From positions 34,648,066-34,712,065 of the forward strand of contig CAXKWD010000011.1 of assembly GCA_964059195.1 (NCBI GenBank): a DNA stretch of 64,000 nt. Reading direction: 5' to 3'. How positions within the stretch are numbered: the first letter of the stretch is position 1; every line of letters begins with the position of its first letter. Both the position numbers and the translations under genes were made by a program. The notes below the pieces were generated by a model. The model was not told the DNA's origin, searched no databases, and saw nothing but the letters and a program-made list of their open reading frames with translations. Of this stretch, positions 11,669-21,929 are shown piece by piece. The stretch comes from Ectobius pallidus. Its lineage: Eukaryota > Arthropoda > Insecta > Blattodea > Ectobiidae.

Positions 11669-12148
11669 ATTTATATATTAACAATACCACTGGAAAAAAA
11701 GATTAGAACACACAATAGTTCAGTCGTCTGTCTTAGTCATCTATAGAAGTCCTTACTTGTCAATAGTCATTATTCTTTTCCCAAAAATATGTTATTATTA
11801 TTATTATTATTATTTGTTTTTGAGAATAAATTTCAGTTATACTAACCTAACTCCCAAAATTCTTTTAACCCTATCTCGCCTCACGTTAGGATATCAAACT
11901 ATCACTGCCTCACGCTATGGGCTATCATAATATGGAACTTCAACTGAATAAAGGTTTCTTTTTTTTTTTTTTTTTTTTCACTTAACAATTTTAACTAAAT
12001 TAAGTTGCAACAATTAGCAATACTGTTTTGTTTTAACACTACTCGGCCTCACGATATGGGCTATCAAAATTACTATCAAAATTACTATCAAAATTATCCT
12101 ACTATGAAACTATCACAGCCCCACGCTATGGGCGCCAGACTTTTTACG
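11669..12148 (-). other. Untranslated leader of the Gypsy element with repeated PBS-like words
   Basis: Between gag and the 5' LTR. On the + strand the word GCCTCACGCTATGGGCTATC (11907-11926) recurs as variants at 11878-11895, 12046-12065 and 12118-12137; the last one is the primer binding site itself. There are also an ATCAAAATTACT triplication (12062-12096), a TTA trinucleotide run (about 11791-11813) and a ~27-base T-run (11952-11978). No ORF. Confidence 0.75.
12120..12137 (-). promoter_or_regulatory. Primer binding site
   Basis: The minus strand reads TGGCGCCCATAGCGTGGG, 11 bases downstream of the proposed LTR end. The first eight bases (TGGCGCCC) are those expected for a primer tRNA ending GGGCGCCA, as in lysine tRNA primers. 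The rest does not match a tRNA I can name. The 11-base gap is longer than usual. Confidence 0.65.
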
Positions 12149-14575
12149 TGGACTTCACGTTAGCTTTGCTTTAAGTAACAACGACCATATTTTATTTAAT
12201 ATATTATTTTTTTTTTCTTTTTTTTCAACAATAACAATCTTATATACAATAAATTACATTTACACTACATTAACCTTTCAACACTTTTATTGGTAGGATA
12301 ATATTTGATTATTCAAGGTTAGTATACCCAATTTTAACTATATAAGTACGTTCTCTGTTCAACAATAACAAATCCTTAATTAATTACTTTAATTTTCTTT
12401 CTTTGTTTTTCAGGTATCTACTAGAACATCTGGTATTATTCTTCTAATTTACTACTGACTTGTGTAGTCATTTACATGTGCAACTTCAGGATAGTTCAAT
12501 ATATATATTATACTTTTTTTTTTTTAATAAATAAAGGTTTTCAATTCATAATCCAGTCCTTAACTCTACAAATTACACTCAATAATCCCACCTATGTCTC
12601 CTATATTAGTCTATTAGTCAGCTTAGTCCATGAAGAATTGTATTTAAAGATAGATAGGAAAGACAGTCTCATGAAGAAAGAAATAGAAGTTTAGGCCTAT
12701 ACCCACAGAGTGACTGTGGCGATAGACCACCGATACAGGAGCGACGTCTAGATCTTGAGTTACAAACAATCTGACTCCTCTCCTGCAACCGGGAAAATAT
12801 TAATGGGCCGCAAACAAAAATAAAATTTTGTAAATCGACGTCAGAGGTCCCTGACACTCTCTCCTAGAGGCACGTGGGGCCGTTGTTCGCCTCCAACATC
12901 GATGGCTTTCACAATCTCTCATAAATTTCTTTTCTTTATATATACTAGTATAGGCCTTGCCTACTACCAGATTTTATTTGTTTGATTCGGGATACTTCCG
13001 GCGTTCCCTCACCTCACCCTTACAATCTCTAGTACTTGTTCATACTTATCAGTACACTACTCGTAATTACCTTTTCTCCTCTTTCTAACCTAACCAATCA
13101 TTTGTTGTTATCTTTCAACTCACTCTCCTCTTTCTAACCTGACCAATCATCAGCTATTATCTTTTAACCCCTTTCTTTCTTTAAGTAGAGTTCCCTTCAG
13201 CTTATACCATTGATTTAATTCACTCGGTGGTTATTCTAGTTTTCCTACTTCTTACGTTACTACTCTTTAGCATGGGCACCCAATCTTCTTTTGTCTCTAA
13301 ATTCCCTAGAATTCTAACTGAAACTAATTCACGCCCAGATTTGTAAGCTTCTCTATAACCCCTGTAGTGACTTTTACTTCTACCCTAACATGTAAATCTT
13401 CCAATGGTACACACCTACTGCACTACCACTCGTAGGCCTTCTTTTGCCCTTCAATCTTTCCACTTCTTATCCCCCTCTACCATATTCCATACACCTTCGC
13501 TTGTAGATAAATCTCTATAAAAAAACATAACTTAACATTACAGGCCAGCATGAAATCTATTTATAGATAGTCACCCGTCACCTGAACGAAACCCAAGAGG
13601 GAGGGGCCCTCGTAAGAAGTACTAAGCATGCCCCTTAATTACTTTTCTTCCTTACTCCCCTCGCGTCCTGTCTCAAAAATAACAAAGTTTCTATGAGCAT
13701 CACCAATTGCCCCTAGCTATGTATTCATTCGTGGGACAATCACCCAAAAAAAACCTAAAGTGAAGAGATTTAACTTTGGCATTCAGTTGTTAGGCTCTTG
13801 ACTGCTCTTTTATAATTAATTTAGACCAGAAATAGAAAATAGTTGGATTACTGGATTTCATCACTTTACTTCTAGAATTCTCACTTCTATGTTTCTATTC
13901 TATTCTATTCTATTATTCCATACGGTGTCTAATCGCCATACATGACTTAGAAACCATCCTTACAAAAAAAAAGGATATCTCAATTTTCTCACTCCCCAAA
14001 CAATAAGAAAAAGTCTAGACGACTATACTCAACCAGTGATGTCCAACTTATCCTCCGATCCTGAGTTGTCTTCCATTACTTCCTGATGTCCATATCTGCT
14101 CTTATTCAGAGCGAGCAGTCACGACTCACTCTCACAGCTGATGTTCGCTGTAGCGGTGTCTCGTACTGGCCGACTTGGTGTATTCTTCTGATTAATGACT
14201 ATCTCCATATAGCCGTGTCAAGGAAGTTCACAACCAGAATTTCCTTTAGATGAAAGTCTGACACACCATTATGCCAGAACGCCTCTACCGCTGTCACACA
14301 TCCCAATCTCGTCTTCTCCCTTCTGCCTTTTTAACTTCTCTCTCTCGTGGTCAGGCACGTACTACTAACCGTCTTTCAGGTTCCGCACGTCTCCCTCGTC
14401 GATTCACCGTCGACGCATGCGCACCTCTCCTTTTCTGTAATTCAAATAAAATTCAGGGCAGTATCGATAATCATGAAAATGTTCAATATCGATTAGTTGC
14501 GGTCCCCCAACCCTTCCTTTGTTTAGGAATGGTCTCCTATCGTTGATTATGCACGTCGCTATTTGCGTCGTTACA
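12149..14575 (-). repeat. 5' LTR of the Gypsy element
   Basis: It is a direct repeat of 4598-7023, identical wherever I compared it apart from the first ~42 bases on the + strand (12149-12190). The right end TTACA is followed by CAAGT, which has no match left of the other LTR. The promoter and poly(A) signals should lie inside it, but I could not assign them with confidence. Confidence 0.88.
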
Positions 14576-14722
14576 CAAGTGATGATCAAATATTTTATTT
14601 GTTATTTATTAACTATCGAAGTTGAGTTTTTAACATAATATACACGCTTTCAAGTCTCCTGTATCCAAAAATACTATTTTTGGAAACATGTCTGTGTATG
14701 TGCCTATGAACAGCCTAGCTCC

Positions 14723-15310
14723 AGAACGGAAAATCATATGAAAGCAAAATGTTTTATTTGGGTTAAGTACCTTCTGAGGATGTGACATGAAGATTGACAG
14801 GTTTTTCTTATATTTTTAAGGTGATTTTACGTGAAGAAATTTCAGTTTTCGCGATTTTATAGAAAACTGCTAGAACGATTTTCTTTAAATTTTGCACATG
14901 GGTTGCTCATAGCAAGAGCTAAAACTTTTATTTGAAACATTTTTTTCGACAATTTTTTTTTCCAAAGGGTAGTTATAAGCCATCCACTCTGAATACGCGC
15001 TCTTTGCGATACTGCCTCTTGTAACGGAAAATCCTACGAAAACAAAATTTTGTAATTTCGTTAGGTACCTTCTGGGGATGTGACACGAAGATTGGTGACT
15101 TTCTCTTATTTTAAGAGGACATGACATGAAGAAAATTTCGTTTGTCCCGATTTTCTCGAAAACAGTACTTACGATTTTTTTTTTTAAATTTTACACATGA
15201 GGTTCTTATACTAAGAGCTAAAACTTTTATTTGAAGCATTTTTCTCGAAAACATTATCTGAAGTGTAGTTATAAGCCACCCACTCTGAATACGTGCTCTT
15301 GACTATATGA
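14723..15310 (+). repeat. Two tandem ~297-bp repeats (family S)
   Basis: ACGGAAAATC starts each unit (14726 and 15023). Each contains a GATGTGACA..AAGATTG word, GAGCTAAAACTTTTATTTGAA and the conserved core AAGCCACCCACTCTGAATAC near its end. The core appears again at 16371-16390 inside the duplication that follows. The family recurs in inverse orientation at about 21600-21850. No ORF. Confidence 0.7.
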
Positions 15311-16347
15311 CCTCTTGTTCTATATTAGAATGTGAAATGAGAAAAATTAATTGGCCATGCTTGAAGTAAAGAAATTTACGAGAGTACATTAATCAAATTT
15401 TATTTGGGTTATGTATCCTTCGGGGATGCGATGTGATGTGGTAACGACATTATATAATAGCGGCTTTTTTAAAAAGCAATGGGTAGTTATGTGAGACTTT
15501 ATCTTACATGACTAATCTTAAAGCTTTGTTCTCAACAAAATTATTTTCAAAATAAATAAATAGTTCTGTTAGTTCGAACAGGTAGTAGATTGTAAACCCG
15601 CGGAGTAATTTATCCTCATTACCTCCTACCGGTTCAGATCTTCGTGTCAGCCATTGAATCTTCCCTTAAGTTCATCTATGTTACGTCATCTGGTTAAGAT
15701 GGGGGTAATACGTCACACACGATTTCTCCTCACTTACAACCCTGATCTTATTTTTTTTTACTTAATCTTCAATTCTATAACAGCTTTATCGTAAATTAAT
15801 CAAAAAACTTTTTATTTCAGACATCCATGATACAGCTAAACAGTAAATGCATGATAATTTCTCATCTCTGCGTATCACTATTGGGATAGAGGGCGCTGTT
15901 GATCTGGTGACTCAGTAAGAGTACTAACCAGTTTTCGAAGCGGAGTCTTCTGGTAATGTTGCATAATCTACGTACTGTGCAGTTATTTTAAGCTACTAAC
16001 ATCTGAGGAAGACGCAATATTTTAAATACAGGTGAGTAAAAAGTGTTTTAAGCAATCCTTCAGTCTCTTCACATTTCAGACTTCTAGATTTCAGCCATAT
16101 GTCTAGCTTGATAATGTTTGAGACCATTTTGATATTTCTCTGATTACTTTCCAACACGATAATCTTCATACCAATCTTTCTAGCAAACCGTGTTCACGAC
16201 GCCATTTTTTGTTTTAGCCTATTCTAGAATGTTCCGACACGATTATTTAAATATAGGCCTATATAGTCTAATCACGGTTTGTGGATTTAAGATATCCTGC
16301 CCGGATAAGTCCGTCTCTAAAAATAGGGTATCTAATCTGTACTGTAA
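15258..16347 (+). repeat. Duplication D1, unit 1
   Basis: A ~1.1-kb block directly followed by a diverged copy (16348-17513). Shared landmarks in order: CCACCCACTCTGAAT, GGGGATGCGATGTGATGTGG, GTAAACCCGCGGAG, AAGATGGGGGTAATACGTC, GATAGAGGGCGCTGTTG, CAGTTTTCGAAGCGGAGTC, a splice-donor-like CAGGTGAGT (16030-16038), and TCTCTAAAAATAGGGT. No long ORF. A non-coding first exon and donor is conceivable but unproven. Confidence 0.75.
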
Positions 16348-17513
16348 AAATTATCTGAAGTGTAGTTTTAAGCCACCCACTCTGAATTCGTGCTCTTTAC
16401 AGTATGACCTCTTCTATATTAGAATGTGAAATGAGAAAAATTAATTGGCCTTGCTTGAAGTAAAGAAAGTTACGAGAGTACAGGAATGAAATTTTATTTT
16501 GGTTATATATCCTTCGGGGATGCGATGTGATGTGGTAACGTTATATAATAGCGTTTTTTTTAAAGCAATGGGTAGTTATGTGAGACTTTATCTTACATGA
16601 CTAATCTTAAAGCTTTTTTCTCAACAAAATTATTTTCCAAATAAATAAATAATCTTAGTTTGAACAGGTAGTAGATTGTAAACCCGCGGAGGAATTTATC
16701 CTCATTACCTCCTACCGGTTCAGATGTGCGTATCAGCCATTGAATCTTCCTTTAAGTTAATCTACGTTACGTCATCTGGTTAAGATGGGGGTAATACGTC
16801 ACACACGATTTCTTCTCAATTACACCCCTGATCTTATTTTTATTAATTAATCTTCAATTCTATAACAGCTTTATCTTAAATTAATCAAAAAAGCTTTTCA
16901 TTTCAGACATCCATGATACAGCTAAACAGTAAATACATGAGAACTTCCATCGCTGCTTATCACTATTGGGATAGAGGGCGCTGTTGCTCTGGTGACTCAG
17001 TGAGTACTAACCAGTTTTCGAAGCGGAGTCTTTTGGTAATGTTGCATAATCTATAGTGCTGTGCAGGTATGTTAAGCTGGTTTACTTCCTAATATGGAGA
17101 ATGTTGTGTGATGAACATCTCAGAAAGACGCAATACAGGAAATACAGGTAAGTAAAAAGTGTTTAAGCATTCCTTCAGTCGCTTTACATTTCAGACTTCC
17201 AGATTTCAGCCATATATCTGGCTCGATAATGTTCGACACCATTTGGATTCCGACACGATAATCTTTTTAACCAGTCTTTCTAGCAAACCGTGTTCACGAC
17301 GCCATTTTTGGTTTTAGCCTATTCTAGAACTTTCCGACACGATTATTTAAATATATATATATATATATTCTAATCACGGGTTGTGGATTTAAGATAGCCT
17401 GTTAATAGCTAGATGGGACCGGACCCTGTTCGGATCACCAAAAGTTCGGCTTAAACGGAATTTACCTTAAAATGAACGTCTCTAAAAATAGGGTCTCAAA
17501 TCTGTACTGTAAT
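16348..17513 (+). repeat. Duplication D1, unit 2
   Basis: Second copy of the preceding ~1.1-kb block in the same order and orientation. It has small insertions: about 50 bases near 17080-17115, a (TA)n run near 17348-17367, and a pogo-like CGGATC...GGCTTAAACGG patch near 17415-17470. The donor-like word is CAGGTAAGT here, so it is kept in both units with a permitted change. Confidence 0.75.
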
Positions 17514-17606
17514 GCAAGTTTTACATGGATAAAACTACAAAAATCTGTTTTTTCTTCAATGTATTATTTTCTGAAACTTCATTTTACTATTACTGTATAC
17601 GTCCAG

Positions 17607-17892
17607 AGGCGTAACGAGGGGCGTTTTGGGGGGTTTGAACCCCCCCCCCCCATTGATTAAAAAAAGGAAAATTGTACAATTTATTTCATTGTGATATATC
17701 ACCTTCTTAAAAAGATCTGCTTATAAATTACTTAATATGAGTTTAAAGTATGGGAAGCTTTAAACTCGTTATTGTGCATCTTAATTTTTAAAATTTTCCG
17801 GGGGAGGACCCCCGAACCCCCTATCCCGGGGGGTATGCAATACCCCCCGGGTGTTATAACCCCCCCACTTTTGGTCGGCCTGGTTACGCCTA
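17607..17892. mobile_element. Small GC-rich element with terminal inverted repeats and a 13-bp duplication
   Basis: AGGCGTAAC at the left end is inverted as GTTACGCCT at the right (17883-17891). TGTATACGTCCAG flanks both sides (17594-17606 and 17893-17905). Inside are long G and C runs and several short GC hairpins, with an AT-rich middle. No ORF. Superfamily unknown. The length of the duplication does not fit the common cut-and-paste families. Confidence 0.7.
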
Positions 17893-17905
17893 TGTATACG
17901 TCCAG

Positions 17906-18389
17906 CTAAGCTTTCATCCTATGAACTGATGTAGGATTGAAAAAGAAACGTTTTTGATTAAGTCGAATTAATTAACCGGATGTCCACAGGAGCAGGGCCC
18001 GGATTAGTGGGTCACTTGTACGTTCTGCAAAGCTGAGTGGTAATATTTAACTTATATCTAAATTTAATTTCGCCACTTTAAACACCATATAAAAGCAGAC
18101 ACATGAAATCAATAGAATCGTGGTTTATACAAATTGTAAGGGCATTTTATCCACGAATTAGGGTTGTCTTTACAGAAACCTGATATTTGATTGTAAGTTT
18201 CCTAATTGGTTTCAAACTTAAAAAGAGTCCACTGATGATTTGACTTGATTACATATATTACATACTCAACTCTGAAAGGATTAATTTTGATTTTGAACGT
18301 ATAATTTCATTTCACATACCTCTTTGAGATGAAACCTTTTAGAACTTTCGAGGGATGTTTCATTTATAAGAGTACACTTTTTTAAAATA
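17906..18389. other. AT-rich spacer
   Basis: No gene or repeat structure recognised. Confidence 0.45.
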
Positions 18390-18545
18390 GGTCTGGGGGG
18401 GGGGGGGGGTTAACTCAGAAACCACAGCCCTAGTAGGCTTATTCCGTTCCTGATACTGAGTAGAGTAGGCCTTGACTATAATTCAGTCGGAGGATTGTAA
18501 ATTTTTGCCCTTAGATGTACTAATTTAACAGGGAATGTATGTTAG
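18390..18545 (+). repeat. Dispersed repeat R2, copy 2, left part
   Basis: Homologous to 181-325. It starts in a ~15-base G-run (18395-18409) and ends at TATGTTAG, where the LINE begins. The family appears to resume at about 21086 after the LINE. Confidence 0.6.
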
Positions 18546-21085
18546 CGGGAGACTTTAACTGTTGTTTGGATAATCTGGACTGTAAAGCAGAAGCTCTTTT
18601 CGATGCAAAACAGAACTACACCTATATAGCACATAACAGCTCCAGCGCAATAGATCTGGTATTCTATCATGGAGAGGGAGTAGTGGTCCAATAGCATACA
18701 GTATCACCAACTCAGCCAACGCACCACTCAGGAAGCACCTCTCAGTTAAAATTACATTTAAGATGAGAACGGATGGAGATAAGAACGACACAACTGATTG
18801 GACTCCAAGGAAAGTAGACCCAGAACTTCTGCTGCAAAATATCAAGGCAGGGGAAATACTGAAGCAAATTAAAGATTGGAACATTAATGGAGCACTGAGC
18901 ACTTTGAACCAAGAATTAATTGCATCTTCTGAAAACCAGTTGCCCAGAAGACAAAGCAAGCCATGGTTTGATGCAGAATGCTACGGAGTCAGAAAGGTAG
19001 TGTTAGGTAAACTCCACAAGACAACACATGATATTAATCAGGAAATAAGAACCGATTATATAAAAGAAAGGCAAAATTATAAAGACCTTTTGAAAGCAAA
19101 GAAGCAAGCATACACATCGATGAAGGAAGAAGAACTATTAAAAGAAGCAGAGAACAAACCCTACAGAGCCCTCGATAAAAGAAGAGTACACATAACGCCG
19201 TGTATCCCATTGAACATTTGGGAAAAGCACTCCTCAGATCTATTCCAGAAAAAAGCCCCCTCTAGAAAGGAGTAGGGGCATCCCCCCTCCACCAGGAACA
19301 CATACAGTATCAGCCAACTAAGTACAATACGCAGTCAAGAAGAGCAAGATTCGCAAAGCAGTGGGACCTGACAATATAACCAACGAACTGATGAAAGGGT
19401 CCCTCCCATTCACTCTGAATATATCAATGGCTTTGTACAACAAGTGTATGGAATTGAAAGCCGTCCCCGACATATGGAGACACTCAATCAAGATAATTCA
19501 TAAAGGAAAAGCTCATGATGACCCAGACGTATATAGAGGATTGCGCTAGAATGCGCCACCTTTAAAATACTGAGCAACATTCTAAAGAAAATCCATGACA
19601 GACTGATGACAATTGTGCCCAGTCAACAATACGGGTTTATCCCAGGTAGGTCGACACAAGCAGTGGGAAACATCCTCCAATATATACATTCCACTTTGAG
19701 CAAGGACAAGGGACATGCATATCTGCCTTCATAGACTATAAACAGGCCTTTGATGGGGTGAATAGGAATATCCTCTTTCAGAAACTACATTCTGTGTTGG
19801 GAGAAGGAGACTACATCCTCATGTTAATTGAAAATATCTTGCAAGCGAACACTATAATAGTCAGTGACGGCCTTACAGAAACAAAGCACATCAAGCAAAC
19901 CAATGAAGTCTTACAAGGAGACGCGTTAAGTCCATTAATTTTTAATGTACTAACACATGACGTCATACAGGCAGTAGGATCTGAGGAAGTCACAATGCTA
20001 CTTTACGCCGATGACATGATAATCCTGACTGAGACAAGAGAGGAAGCAATCAACAAGTTGCAAGTGTGGTCCCAAGAAAATGTGGTCATTAACAGGAACA
20101 AATCGAAAATTGTGAAATTTAGGAAAGGAGGAAATTTGGCACGGTCTGACATTTACTTGCGCCGGTCAAGAAATACATATCGTTAAATCCTTTAAATATG
20201 CGGGAGTAACCCTCCAGACAATAGGACGTACATTTACAAAACACGTGGAAGGCAAGTCTGTAACAGTGATCAAAGCAACATATGAAATCTCGAAACTTGG
20301 ACAACTTTTGGTGAAAACGGCCATTAATCTCTTCTTCCAGAAAATAGCGCCAATCGTCTCCTACACTATACGCTCTATCTGGATACATCTAACTTACACT
20401 AACCTAAAGAAACTGGATAGGATAAAAGATGCATACCTAAGAAGAATGCTATGTGTCTCGAAGTACACAAAAATCAAAATAGTATATGCCCTGGCCAATA
20501 CGAACAGCTTTATAGAAGACCTCATCTCAATGCATGAGCTCGAAAATACCCCAGCATCTGCTCAATTTCTAGAGGAGAGGAACCAGAAGGCAAGAGATAT
20601 AGACCCAGATTTTTACTGCACCCCGGCCATGATGGACAAGCATGATGGAAACTACCCAACTTTGACCTGCGACATCTTAGATCCTTTATTTCTTAGATTT
20701 TATTAGTCATTAGGCAATACAATTATTACAATAGACTTCGTCATTCTAAAACTAAACTCTTTTACATATAGTGAAGTATTATATACATATTTGAAATAAA
20801 TAATAAAGGAAAATACAATAGTATAACAAATTTTAGGATAAAAACTATTACATATTGAAAATTTGTACACCAGAGTAGCCGCCCACGGTTTTCATCATTG
20901 TATATGTAACCAAGTAGGATGCCATGACACCACCGACAGGTGCCAGTGCACGCTCTGCGGTCTAATGTGTAGAACCTACCATATCATAGACTGTAAGAGA
21001 AGAACAATGCCTCTATCGCATTATGCAAATGACTAGCTCTGTACCATTTTTGTACACAGTGTGTTTAATAAATCCTATATATATA
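18546..21085 (+). pseudogene. 5'-truncated non-LTR retrotransposon (endonuclease end, RT, Cys-rich tail)
   Basis: Reading frames shift several times. In order: the C-terminal end of an apurinic-type endonuclease (GDFN at about 18549-18560, AIDLVFY shortly after); a linker ORF (18763-19275) with PWFDAEC; RT start with AVGPDNITNELMK (about 19358-19400) and HKGKAHDDPDVYRG; RT middle with QYGFIPGRSTQA (about 19626); RT core ORF 19758-20186 with LQGDALSPLIFN and catalytic YADD; and a thumb/C-terminal ORF (20245-20706). A cysteine-rich segment (about 20890-21000) with CXC..CXCXXC spacing follows out of frame. Stop codons and frameshifts make it dead. The element starts inside the endonuclease, as expected for 5' truncation. 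The tail is a (TA)n run, and a short TATGTTA repeat flanks both ends. Clade not determined. Confidence 0.85.
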
Positions 21086-21599
21086 TATGTTAAATTATGA
21101 CTTAAATACATCAATTTTTAAATATCAACTAAATAGTAGGCTATAAGATAACTTGAAACGAATATACGAGTACATACTGCCTTTTATAGTCATTACACAT
21201 ATGAAAACAAATTGTACCATTCGGATCACACTATGTTTAGGCAGCACGCACGCACAAGAGTTTTTACTACCCTGCTGCTGCGTCCCCGGTACAGCATAGC
21301 AGACTTTTTTCTCAGAGAACAATCTTATAAAATATCTTAAAATATATGATCATGGACTTCCGTTCACATTACTACATGTTAACATTTTACTATTACGTAT
21401 TCGTAACATCGTTCAGTTGGAATTCCATTGAACATTTTCTCCTTCATTTCAAAATCTAACTTGAAACTCTCATAACTTCTTCTGTCCAAATAAAAGTTAG
21501 TCTCTTAGTAAATAATATATTACGTATGACATTTTCTTCATGTCATATTGAAGTATTGAATGGTTGGTTGTAAAAATGAAGAGAATGCCATTACCACAT

Positions 21600-21850
21600 C
21601 ACATCCTGGAAGGACACACAACCCAAATAAAATCTGAATACACTCTCATAACTTTCTATACTTCAAGCATCGCCAATACATTTTTCTCACTACACATTCT
21701 GATGTTAAAGATGCCATATTGCAAAGAGTGCCTATTCAGAGTGGGTGATTTATAACTACTCTGATAAATTCAGAGAATTTAAAAAAAAAAAAAATTCAAA
21801 TAAAAGTGTTAGCTCTTAGAGTAAGCACCCCATAACTCATAAGGACTAGG
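21600..21850 (-). repeat. Family S repeat, inverted single copy
   Basis: The reverse complement matches the tandem 297-bp units at 14.7-15.3 kb, including TATAAATCACCCACTCTGAA and the TAAGAGCTAACACTTTTATT core. The dispersed location shows that the family is interspersed, not only tandem. Confidence 0.65.
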
Positions 21851-21929
21851 CCTACTATAAAAGTATTGCAATATACTGTAGATGGTAATTATTTAAGTAA
21901 AGAGCAGGAATTTTTCACAAGTAATTAAT

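Larger units (their letters stand above)
4598..14575 (-). mobile_element. Gypsy-type LTR retrotransposon, apparently intact
   Basis: In minus-strand order: 5' LTR (12149-14575), primer binding site, repeated leader, one Gag-Pol ORF, polypurine tract, 3' LTR (4598-7023). The two LTRs are offset by 7552 bp and look identical from 4639/12191 to 7023/14575. This implies a recent insertion or gene conversion. Both LTRs start TGTAAC on the minus strand and can be read as ending CA. No env-like ORF is present. Bases next to the LTRs (AAATC on the left, CAAGT on the right) do not form a target-site duplication. The superfamily is assigned from domain order (protease, RT, RNase H, integrase) and RT/integrase motifs; the clade was not determined. 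Confidence 0.95.

Noticed and set aside
17640..17850. Regulatory G-quadruplex
   Set aside because: The G and C runs belong to a small inverted-repeat element. No gene context supports a regulatory role.
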